Source: Saccoglossus kowalevskii (taxonomy: Eukaryota > Hemichordata > Enteropneusta > Harrimaniidae). From it: 35,605 bases of DNA. Position 1 is the stretch's first letter; every line of letters starts with the position of its first letter. Made by a program: the position numbers and the translations under genes. The stretch lies in the NCBI RefSeq assembly GCF_000003605.2, contig NW_003135346.1, positions 88,511-124,115 on the forward strand, given 5' to 3'. The notes beneath the pieces were generated by a model. That model was not told the DNA's origin and made no database searches. It saw only the letters and a list, made by a program, of their open reading frames with translations. Shown piece by piece: positions 1 through 10,033 of this stretch.

Positions 1-91
1 GAGCTTTCCAAACATATATAGATTGTATGGTTTCTTGTAAAATTTATTCCGATTATAGGTGTTTACATTTTTCTATCCTGCTACCTTAAGC
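1..91 (+). repeat. Interspersed repeat, copy 1 of an inverted pair
   Basis: This stretch is the near-identical reverse complement of 8203-8301. It runs from GGAAAGC at the outer side to CTACCTTAA at the inner side. Similarity stops sharply after CCTTAA. The outer boundary cannot be judged because the window starts here. It is either a short dispersed repeat or one terminal repeat of an 8.3-kb element. Confidence 0.85.
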
Positions 92-2585
92 GCGATACGT
101 ATTATTCTGATTTGGGATGTACACTAGCCGTGTGAAAACGAATCAATTGCACAAGACGGTACGCACATAATAATATAACCTTAATAAATGATAGGATTGT
201 ATATCTTTTTTTTTACATATACCCAAACTTGGAAATCGACTTTTTGTCGAATAATGGCGCTGTAAGAAATGTGTTATTGTTATAAACATTTCATGTGATT
301 TTATTGAAATATTCAAGTTCATATGTGGTGTTAGGTGTAAACAACTTGAATTTATTAGTTTATAATTCGAAAAAAAACAGCACAAAATACATATTGAAGT
401 AATCCTGGACAACCAAATGTATATATGTTGGAAATGCAGGGGTAATCTTGTTAGACTGTTAGAATCCCAACAACCATCACATACCCGTTTTCGGAAAGTT
501 TTCGGTCTTTGTTTTCACCGTGATGGTTGCCAGGCGGTGAAAATACCCGGATCGGATGTCCGCCTCCGAGAATATTTCTCATTGAAAACCTATGAACATT
601 TATGGTATTAGTTGATCGTGAATATATTTTGATAGCTTTTCAAACATGCGAAGTCACGACTTGGAATCAACCACGTTGTTTAAATGAATGAGTCGTGATA
701 TCCCGTTTAGTAACTCTTCAGCTTGAGGTCGTGGGCGGTTGTTCGGATTACATCGCTAGCGGGCGCTACGTTGAAACGCCCGTCCATGTCGAGTCCAGTT
801 CACAGCACACCATTCCCACCTGTATACTTCGGTTATTCAGAAGCCCGGTGTAGTTAGCCAGGTGCTGACCTCGTTCGCGTCTCAGTAAATATTAACACTG
901 TATTCATCGCATACTATGTCACGCAGAGTGCTTTCAGCGTACATTAGCAAGAATTAACACGTACCACTTTTCGTCGTCGTATCATCACGTAATTGTTTGT
1001 TTTTTCTGTTTGTCTGAGCAACGAATAAACAAATACTGGAGATTTGGATCCCGTTCAACGCCTCGAGTACAAGACAATACATGACCATTTTCTACTACAG
1101 TGCGTCCACAGTGTTGCTATAACATTTACTCATTGTCGATTGTTTGTCTATAACGGAACCTCTGAAAGAACAAGGAGCTTAGCTATTCTTAGTAAATCTC
1201 CGCCGACAATAAGAGTTTTTTTTTCTTAGACACGCCCATGAGGTAGGAGTTATTTATACGAAACAAAAACTCCCGAGTGTCCGTTAAAACACTCTTATAA
1301 CAACCGTGAATGGTATTATAGGACCGGGCTTGTTTACCTTTGTTACTTTATACATCAATTTAACTGTTTGTTGACATCAAATGCCAAAATTTTACGGGAT
1401 TTCCTGTTCTCACGTAGTTTTCTTTAATTCAATTTTAATTTTTATGTCGTAATTTTTCATATAAAACTTACAGAAGGTCGATGTCTGCTGAGCAAATCTA
1501 ATTTCCGTTATAGCTGGCATTAAAAACCGTTACATTTTCAGCAACAATAGGTGTGCCATTGCGGTTAAATTGTTCGCCCGCTTTCTTTCCTTGGCCGTGA
1601 AAGAGTGCATACCTTTGTCGGACAATGCCGACACTATATATTTCAAGGCGTGGGCAACCTCTGTGTGTCGCTTTAGTCAAGGTAAGCCAGGTGATAGTTC
1701 AATAGGAGGAGTGTCAATGACATGACATGATACGAGGTATCTAGACATTGCATCATATCTATTATAAAACCGTGACTAGTTTTTAGGCTGATTTTTAAGT
1801 AAATAAAACATTTTCCGACTCAGGTGTGGTTTATAAATTATCTCCATAGTAATATTACTAGCCTTTTCGGGTCGAACGCATATTTACGTTTGTCACGATT
1901 TACGTTTTGTTTTGTTACGTAATCCTAAGTTTTGTGTTCAAAGGTACCGAGATATCATGGAGTGGTACACTTACTTTTGGAAACACATGACATCACGTAT
2001 AATCGTTGTAATTTTTACTTATTTTGTGTTCATGAATTGGTATCTATTTTCTTCTTTTTTTTCTATTTTTTGTTTGTTTAATGATCTACGGTCGGGTATA
2101 TCATTTCCACTTTGGCTACACCATATATACCTATTATGTTTGCTTCTCCGCGATTGCCAGGTGATACACTTCATTTCAGACTCCTAAAATACACGTAACG
2201 CATGCTTTTCATCAATTGTCTTTCTGTTACTTTGCAACAAATGCTCACAGTTTGTACTGCCCACCACCCGTGGCGAAGTTTACAGGTAGGAACTCGTACA
2301 TGGAGACTTTCTCACGAACCTAAACCAACGATGTGAGTGCAATCGGAAATATCAGTATAGTTGTTGTCCAATGGCGCATGCGCACGGTATGTTTATGTAC
2401 TGTACTCGGTATAGAAAAAAATACACACCAACATTTACATGTACAAAGTATGGTGTTGATTTCATCGCGAGAGGGGTTACGTATTATCCGGACAGTATTG
2501 CGTTGGAATCATGTGTATCGTACGTTCAAACTGTTAGACTAAAGTGGATGATCTGAAGAAATCTTATCTGCTTCATTAAAATATA
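92..2585. other. Non-coding stretch without a supportable gene
   Basis: I see no exon with convincing splice borders and no recognisable protein similarity here. Open frames are all under 92 codons. One minus-strand frame at about 1500-1680 has a higher GC content and an internal AAAG|GTATGC donor-like site, but it has no partner exon and I did not accept it. Confidence 0.5.
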
Positions 2586-2676
2586 TTAATTAATCAATTA
2601 ATTAATTAATTAATTAATTAATTAATTAATTAATTAATTAATTAATTAATTAATTAATTAATTAATTAATTAATTA
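2586..2676. repeat. (TTAA)n microsatellite
   Basis: About 90 bp consist almost entirely of the TTAA/ATTA tetranucleotide, with one TTAATCAA interruption near the left edge. It is a simple-sequence repeat and probably varies in length between individuals. Confidence 0.97.
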
Positions 2677-4629
2677 GACAAATAAGTTGTTACCTAGGTC
2701 ATATATTGTCTTGTTTCGGGTTCTATATACCATCTGTTCATAAAGGAAGGAGTGAACAAATCTTGGCAGATATGTTATACATCCTTATTGTAGCAACATT
2801 TTGTCTCGAATTTATATTAAGAGTCGAACATTCGAAACGGGGGGTGGAAGTCAGAACTATTTTGACTTCAGATATACAAGTATCAAGAGCGGTGACAAGT
2901 TTTAAAAAATATACATACATATATTGATTTATATTGAAGATGTAGTTGACTCATTTACACCCCCCCCCCATCTGTTTCACAGTGTGAGGATGTCACGGTG
3001 TTCGCCCCATGAATGAAATGTATCTCGTCATTGATGACTATTCCTGATTTGTTGAGTAAAATTATACTTTCTATTATCTACCCTACCCCCCCCCCTCCGA
3101 CAAGCTACGAGTATCTTTCCTACGTGGTGTAAAGTGGAACTGTTTTGAATAAGACGTTACAAATCTTCCATGCATGCGTTTAAAACGGCAAACGGTGCCC
3201 CGATTTGCATGCGTGAGACCACTCAAGTGAGTGAAAATAAACGCCGCACTATAACAACGTACACACACGACAATTACACTGTACACCAATGTAGGGAGCT
3301 TTCTTTCTTTGACATGGTGCAATAAACATAATTATTCAAAATAAACTTCAATGCCCGGTACGTGTTTGATTGCGGGTAATTGTCTTTCACGGTCACGTTA
3401 GGACGGCACACCATAAACTCAACAACACCTTTCCGGCGGCATGCAGTGTAATACATTTCATTTGAATGACTGACAGCCAACATTCTTGTTCAGCGCGTGT
3501 GTAGGAAACGATTGACTTCGCAAATTTCTCCTTGGTGTACGAACAGGCGAACCTTTTTGCGTGAAGTGTGATCTAAGATTTTCAGGTATGTGCGTCATAT
3601 TTACGACGATCTAATTAACTATTTGACTTAGCGATACGATAGTTACGCATACGGAACATGATTTACCCAATTTTCGTGATAATGCAGTTCCAACACCACT
3701 CCTTCAGTTAACGCTCACTTGATTTGTAAGAATATAGCCCAAAATACGATGCAAAACGTTATATATCTCAAAATTTGGTGACAACGGTCTAGAGAGAAAT
3801 GCTCGAAATTGCTTTTACTATTTCAAAGACTCTATATTTTATATTAGGACAATAATCGTAGAAAGCAAGTATAAAGAAGTTTGTTCGCTTGTCTCGATGT
3901 TTCACTGCTACTCTTCACCGGAATGTTCTGTCTGTTAAGGCGCGATTTTCTTAAAACGACAGGTACACGCTCCTCACTCACTTCAAGTTTAAGTACAAGT
4001 GTATACCGACGACGACGTTCCTGACGTTTTTGTGGTACGTATGCGCGTGAAATTTTACGAGGAACCTTAGAAGAGGACACTTTCTGTCATGCATCGATGG
4101 GTGAACAGTAATATCTATTCGGCATTCATTCGCCATACACGTGGCTTAACTCCCAACTTCAACTGTTTTCTGTTGTAACATTAACATGATTTAATGTTTA
4201 AAATGAGGTTTTTCAAAATTTCGAAAGTTACAAACCTAAATAACTTTCCCACCCCACTCTGACTAACACACTATAAGATATTTCGGTGGTTTAAAAGCGT
4301 CGTGGTGTTACCATGGAAATCATAAACGGCGACACAACACTGTTTGGCGTCTTGAGTCGCCAATATGGAGAAATTAATCTAGTTATTCAGAAGACGGTTA
4401 TTTAAAATCGGAAAAAAATGTGAATAGCGTTAAGCCTCGTCTGAACTGTGGCCAACGGAAAAGTAGGAAGTGAGCTACTAAAGAAACATGGCCGCGAGAC
4501 GTTCCTATTATTATTGACAGACTTCCAAATCATAACAACAGATGCACCCTCAAAGAACGAACCATCATGTAGTTCGTGCCGCCCCTAAAACAGTTTTTTT
4601 TTTAACATTATTTTGATATGTATTCATTA
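2677..4629. other. Non-coding stretch with short C tracts
   Basis: It holds runs of C near 2961 and 3085 and several short open frames with no recognisable product. A minus-strand frame at 3844-4080 ends part of its reading near a GAA|GTGAGT donor-like site. It has no good acceptor or partner exon, so no gene is called. Confidence 0.45.
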
Positions 4630-5049
4630 GGCCAGACTTTTTTATTATTTGTTTCTCGGGTTTTTATACGTCAATTTTTTGGAGGAGGGCGAAAAAAAAT
4701 AAAATTAATTCTTTGTTTTCATTAGATTTGTGTGCTTCTCAAAGAATTGTAAGTGAGATCATTGATCGGAGAAGAAATGAAATAAAATGTTATTCTATGT
4801 ATAACCTTGTTTCTCATCTGCGCGAGACTTCGATACTTTGATCATGATACTCCCCCGAAAATGCAACTTAGATTTGTTATGCGGCGGGCGGTAAAAAAAG
4901 GAAAATAAAAATAATATTTTTTTAGCATTTTTTGCGCTTACAAGTCGGCGGGTGCGAGAAATTACGCTGAAATAAAATTATATTTTTATTTCATTTTCGG
5001 CCTCTATTCATTCGGCGGGTTCGCGAAACAAGGAATAAAAGGTCTGGCC
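4630..5049. mobile_element. MITE with ~33-bp terminal inverted repeats and TTA target duplication, Harbinger-like
   Basis: The left end starts GGCCAGACTTTTTTATTATT and the right end, read on the other strand, starts GGCCAGACCTTTTATTCCTT. The similarity continues for about 33 bases into a TTTCKCG motif. TTA lies immediately outside both ends (4627-4629 and 5050-5052), matching the TWA target of PIF/Harbinger elements. The 420-bp interior is AT-rich with several GGCGGG(T/C) motifs and no long reading frame, so it is a non-autonomous element. The superfamily assignment rests only on the target site and the GGCC terminus. Confidence 0.75.
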
Positions 5050-5052
5050 TTA

Positions 5053-6848
5053 TGTATACGAGTGCTTAGCGGCACTGGAAACAATCTTACAATCATATTT
5101 TTTACCAAGGATTAACAATATAACAAACTTTATATAGAAATTATGTTATGCTTTTATTTTGAAATGCTTTTTTTTCATAATGATACTAACCACGCATTCG
5201 ATTTGAGAGTGAATTTTTGTTAAAACGAACTGGTTTTGAAACACCGAGCTGATACATTTGAAGAGTTAGTAGTCGACTGGCTAGTGGGTAAATTTCCCAA
5301 TATTTCCTGTATCATTTGATTTGCAGGACCTTTTACTAAGATGTAAGGGCTCTTTCGCTCTCAGCGATATCTCGACGGCCATTCGCGAATAAAGTTATAG
5401 TGAGTTGCGCATATTAGATTGAGTTCCACGTGATTTTTTGAAGGGGACTGTCATTAAGTTTGTATATGTCCAAGAAAAATAATTGGGATAATTTCAGAAA
5501 AAGTTTCCGTTCGAGCATAACGTACCAACATGATTGACGTTGCATTTGTTAAAATATGTTTACCGTTTGACTTGAACCAGAACCTCACATTATTACCATT
5601 TGCGGTTGTAAGCAGCAGTAACAATGAATGACAGAATAAAATGTTATAAACTATTACTATTCAGATTTCAGCACACAAGGCAATCAAACTGGTTCCATTT
5701 AATTCAGTTGCAAAGAAATTGTGTTATAATACCCCTGACGTTGTTTTCAATGACTCGCGATTTTTTACACTTGATTAACCTACGCAGCATGGCCGTGCAT
5801 TGACCAGATTTTTTCTGAATAGTTCCGACAAAGATTTCAATGGTAGGGACTGACTGTAGCGGTGACAATGCACCACAAAAGGCACAGGATGGTCGTATTG
5901 TTGCGTATTGTAACACGGCTGTTATTACTGGTTTTCATAGACTGACCGCTGATTCCGTTTATATTGCGGCTTGAGAAGTTGATTAGGATGTTGACAAAAA
6001 AAAAAAAAAAAAAAAACACGCAAAATTTAGATATTCGTCAAATAAAACGCAGTATTATGTTTAATAGTATTGCGATTTCAAAAACTTCATTGTCTATATC
6101 GGATCGGATCTTTTTCTCGAATCAATTTACAGCATCCTTTTTTTTTTCTTTTTTTTTGAATTATAAAGTTTTCCTAAATGCAGCGGAATATGTCGAGCGT
6201 ACCACTTGAACGCCTGACGTGGTTGCTTGCAGCGCTGGCCGCTGGGATGAAATTTACCAGTTATATTTTTTCTAGTTACTCATTTACATTTCGATGATAA
6301 TTTTTCATTTATACAAAAATAATATATCGGCACCTGAAATCTGAGTAGTAAGATGATTTATAGACTCTGGTACACTGATTTATAGTTGTTGTACATTTTA
6401 TTAATAGATAATCGAAACCGCCAACGATCGAATGAAATAAGCTCTCGCTCATTTAAAGAGACAGTGAAACCAAATTTTGGTATTTTTGAGCAGGTTTAAA
6501 TAAATATTTTTGGAAATACTTCTAAATAAAAACAAAATCTTACAATTTAGTTTAAAACATAAACGGTGTTTTAGCAGTAAACGTTAAAGTATTCGTAAGC
6601 AATGACGAAAAGGACCAGTGCGCATGCGCCTTAAATTATCTGTACATACAGATAAATAATTTCACCTTATGAATCATACTGCATTGTTCTTGCCTGAATA
6701 AAACCAATCATTAAAAAAATACTCAAAAATGCTAAATGTATTCACATTTTTCTCTTTAATGTATAATGAGTTCTTTTTTTAATCCGACTGCCTTGTTTCC
6801 GTTCTTCTCATACATTTATGAATAAATTCCCAACATAACTATAAGTGA
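5053..6848. other. Non-coding stretch
   Basis: It contains an A20-like tract near 5996-6016, T tracts near 6138-6157, and only short open frames. I see no splice-bounded exon or known protein similarity. Confidence 0.5.
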
Positions 6849-7009
6849 TTATTTAAACAGATGTTTCCGATCAAATGTTGTGTTGCCATGCAACCCGGGG
6901 ACGCTATTCATGGCCCTTATCAGCGACTCAGTGAGAACATTTCGATATGCGTATCCATTACCGAATGACGCTTGTTTATAAATCGCCACCTTTGGCTGAG
7001 AATGTAGTT
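6849..7009 (-). CDS. Candidate 3' coding exon, product unknown
   Basis: On the minus strand a TTCTCAG acceptor is followed by an open frame of about 52 codons. It begins PKVAIYKQASFGNG, ends in DRKHLFK and stops with TAA. The segment is clearly richer in GC than its surroundings, its residue composition looks like a normal protein, and there is no low-complexity bias. ATTAAA polyadenylation variants occur within about 100 bases downstream. I do not recognise the product. The upstream connection is unresolved: joining it to the candidate at 7367-7530 needs an exon I could not fix. It could be a chance frame. Confidence 0.3.
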
Positions 7010-7366
7010 GTCGATTTAAAAAATGCAATTGCGACAAATGTCAATTGAAACATTAAACCTACATTAAACAAACCCATATTACTGAGAAGTGTATCGCCTT
7101 AAAACGTAAATGGTCTTTGATACAATAGCAATCATTGTCGAGCAGGTATTGTGAATGGCTATTTAAAGTAAACTTCTTTGTATACGCAGTCTCCGTTCAC
7201 GAGAACACCTGCCTTGTATCGTTCCTCATCCGTGCTTCCGTCACGCGTTCCGCGTATATTGATATAGAAAGGTTACATTTAATTCCAGCACATCTTGTTC
7301 AATGCGAACACGATCGCATAGCTGAGAAAAAAAAAACGTATTTGCATTATCTTTAATCTATACCTG

Positions 7367-7530
7367 GCGAATATTGAGAAATTTCGTATCTACAATCTGC
7401 CAGTGTGTCGTAATTGGATAAATCGGCGAATTCTGCTTTTTGTAAAACACCGAGATTGAGTGATGTTGTATCAGCGTGACCGATTCTACCGTCGCCTTGG
7501 AATGGTACAATGGTAGGGATGTGAATTACT
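7367..7530 (-). CDS. Candidate internal coding exon, product unknown
   Basis: A minus-strand frame of about 54 codons reads from a TTAG acceptor-like site (HIPTIVPFQGDGRIGH near its start) to YEISQYSPG. It meets a CAG|GTATAG donor in phase 1. GC content is raised relative to the flanks. The nearest strong acceptor downstream (ten T residues then CTCAG) would leave an intron of only ~45 bp and gives a stop in this phase. An alternative acceptor near 7190 continues the frame as VLVNGDCVYKE and then stops. The splice pattern is unresolved and the product is not recognised. Confidence 0.3.
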
Positions 7531-7562
7531 AAGTTTTTTTCCCCTTTCCACGAGCAATTCAA

Positions 7563-8202
7563 TTTTCTACAATGTTGTACTGGTGATGTCGGCTTTTTAT
7601 AACCACTAAGCCACTACCTTATTTTCGTTTTTCAAATTTTCAAATAACAAAAAAAAAAATTTCTGAAAATAAAAGATATGTATGAGTGAATACAATGACT
7701 TGATTGATATTACCCATCGTATATTGACGTTTTGGATGTAATAATCTTAAACTTATCCGAAAATTGGCCATAAATTCAGAAATCATTTCAATTTGCAGGC
7801 GCTTCTTTAAATCAACACAATAGTTTAGAAAAAACATTCCATGCATGACTTTTCTTGGGATATTCTCAGAACTAAGTAAATCAGAGAATAGAGGGAAAGA
7901 AATATAAATTATATAACCGATATTTTTAGTTGCAGCTAGTCGGAGGTCACCGGTTAGATCCACTTAACGGGGGCAGATGCTTTGTTCGGGTTTGTTTTTA
8001 ACAGAACAACACCCATATTTATTTTGGTTGTTCTACGAGTATATTATAGTAGCAACTTATTAAATGTTCATTAGATCAACTGTGTTGTACCAATAGAGAA
8101 GGCTTGGAATGAAACATTGCAGTCATTTAAACAAGAATTAGCGATACAGCGTTCACCGTGGCTAGAACTTGTTTCGATGGCATTCTCAGTCATTGGACGT
8201 TG
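7563..8202. other. AT-rich non-coding stretch
   Basis: A 107-codon minus-strand frame lies here (7640-7963). It starts without ATG, is AT-rich and hydrophobic by composition, and resembles nothing I know. I see no other signal. Confidence 0.4.
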
Positions 8203-8301
8203 TTAAGGTAGCAGGTTAGTTTTTTGCATGAAAAATGTAAACACCTATAATCGGAATGAATTTTACAAGAAACCATACAATCTATATATGCTTGGAAAGC
8301 C
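8203..8301 (-). repeat. Interspersed repeat, copy 2 of an inverted pair
   Basis: This is the reverse complement of 1-91, with a few substitutions and a ~7-base length difference near the inner end. The inner edge is TTAAGGTAGCAGG and the outer edge is GGAAAGC. The sequence after GGAAAGC (CCTTGGCTTGC) allows a target-site check once the flank left of the window is known. Confidence 0.85.
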
Positions 8302-8837
8302 CTTGGCTTGCATTTTTCTAGTATTAATATTTTGTGAACATTGTGTTTGTTTTAGCGTCACGTGATTCTGAAAATTGGCGGGGCTGATAATTAACTAACG
8401 TGAATACAATTGTAATTGTCATCTCAACAGTCATTCATGCGATCAAAAACTTTACACTGTTTTGAAGCAAATGTCATGAAGTTTTAATCCGTATTTCTTT
8501 TTTTGACATTAAGTTTTTTTTTTCCTTTCCGAAAATCACAAATTTGAAGCTCGTTTGCTGGTGCTAAAGCTTGTGTATACCGGTGGTTTGCGCGAGGTTT
8601 GTGAAAAAACCTAGGAAGCCAGCATATTCGAGAGTAAGAAAAACTAAACTGCAACATCGAAGCCGTCTTTATTTTATTCGCGTCAAGTTTGTTAATCGTA
8701 TACATACATGTGCTTTGTAATCATTATGAACTTTGACGTGTATTTGACCATGGAAAATAAACGTTTTGATTCCCCTTCTCGTGATGGTTGGATCTCCCGC
8801 CTGTATCTAAGTTTGTTATTGTCAGTGCTTAATATGA

Positions 8838-9215
8838 AGTTATCACGAGGATATTGAAAAGTATGCAATAAGACAGTACAGCGGAAGTATGCGCGGAGGT
8901 CGGTGCGACCGCGTACTGTCTTTGTATATACTTTGTAGTTTCCTCGTATAGCCTTATAATTATACATCTTTCCTTCTGAAATCATACATCATGAGAATGC
9001 CGGAACCCAAAACTTTTAAACAAATATTTAGCGAACTTCGTTGTGTGGGGTCCGGTCAAAACCTGGGGGCTACCATGTTTGTTTTTATTATTCGAGAACG
9101 GTTACGCGCGTAGTCGTTCCATATTTGGCATTCGCATTTCCTAATATGGTAGGATGAAAATACCCCGTAAAATACCGCAAAATTACGCCACCCTGTAACT
9201 TATGGCGTTACAGTG
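8838..9215 (+). repeat. Interspersed repeat of ~360 bp, copy 1
   Basis: It is homologous in direct orientation to 25107-25446. Shared landmarks are an ATACATNACGAGAATGCCG block, TGTGTGG.GTCCGGT, CCATGTTTGTTTTTATTATT, GGTATTCGCATTTCC and CCCGTAAAATACCGCAAAAT. Each copy starts with a short inverted repeat (TATCACGAGGAT here, mirrored by TTTCCTCGTATAG) and ends in a CTGTAAC/GTTACAG hairpin. No long frame is conserved, so it looks like a non-autonomous DNA element or a fragment of one. Confidence 0.85.
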
Positions 9216-10018
9216 ACAGATGTAATATTTTATATCAAAACTAAACGCCAAAAAACAAACAAGAGACTGTGTGGAATTCAAATTTAGTATAAAAGAGGAA
9301 TATGTAATCTACTTTCTAACACTAAATGAATTAATGACACAAACGCATGTCAAAACGAAGGAAAATATATACATAAATTATTAACATAACTTGTAATATG
9401 ATGTAAAAATTCCCATCGACATAAATGTGGACATTGGAATGCGTGGCGGTACAAGTCAAGTTTGGTGAATTTAGCGACAATCGCTCTGAACTGATAGTAA
9501 CAAATAAGAAATGGGACAAATTTATTTCGCACGAATACTTTCGCCCTCCACGGTGAATCATTTCGTGGTAGAGGCGGCGGAGAGAAGGGGTTATCATATG
9601 AAACATGCGCAGCGGTCTGATACACTAAACTGAAAGCTTGCTGTTCACATTATTGACCTAATGAACTACTCAGAGTAACATATACTAGTCTTTCAGTTAG
9701 TGCAAACCGTATAGAAATCTGATCGCTAAATCAGTAATGCGTTGGGAATACAACTTATTTTTGAGTAGGGCGCCGCCAACGAATGATATTGTTAAATCCC
9801 CTCATACGTATACACCGTATGTCAAAGCACACCACGCGGTTGTCAGTGACGATTTGCATTGTCAGACGCAATTCATGAATACATTAGATGCTTACAAGTA
9901 CAGAAGATTTCACTCTGCCTATTAATTAGATAGACTAGATAAAAAATGTTGCTGTGTGTGTTTAATGTTGTTTTATGGAATATAACTGATTTACATTTTT
10001 TTTCTTTGATCGCATCAG
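9216..10018. other. Stretch upstream of the orphan gene; possible 5' UTR or promoter
   Basis: Only short frames are present. The 3' edge is a T-rich tract followed by CATCAG, a usable splice acceptor directly before the proposed initiator exon at 10023. If that acceptor is used, an upstream exon must exist, but I could not locate it. Confidence 0.4.
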
Positions 10019-10022
10019 GGAA

Positions 10023-10033
10023 ATGGAGGCACG
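10023..10033 (+). CDS. Proposed initiator exon of the orphan gene
   Basis: ATGGAGGCACG lies directly before GTAGGT, and its exit phase (two bases) fits the acceptor at 10373. The intron would be 340 bp. No competing ATG in the same phase is visible at the start of the long exon apart from an ATG at 10360, which lies inside the polypyrimidine tract and is therefore probably intronic. Confidence 0.5.

Noticed and set aside
1498-1680. 60-codon minus-strand frame with fairly high GC
   Set aside because: No recognisable family and no partner exon, only one internal donor-like site.
3844-4080. 78-codon basic minus-strand frame with a GAA|GTGAGT site
   Set aside because: No ATG, no good acceptor and no homology that I recognise.
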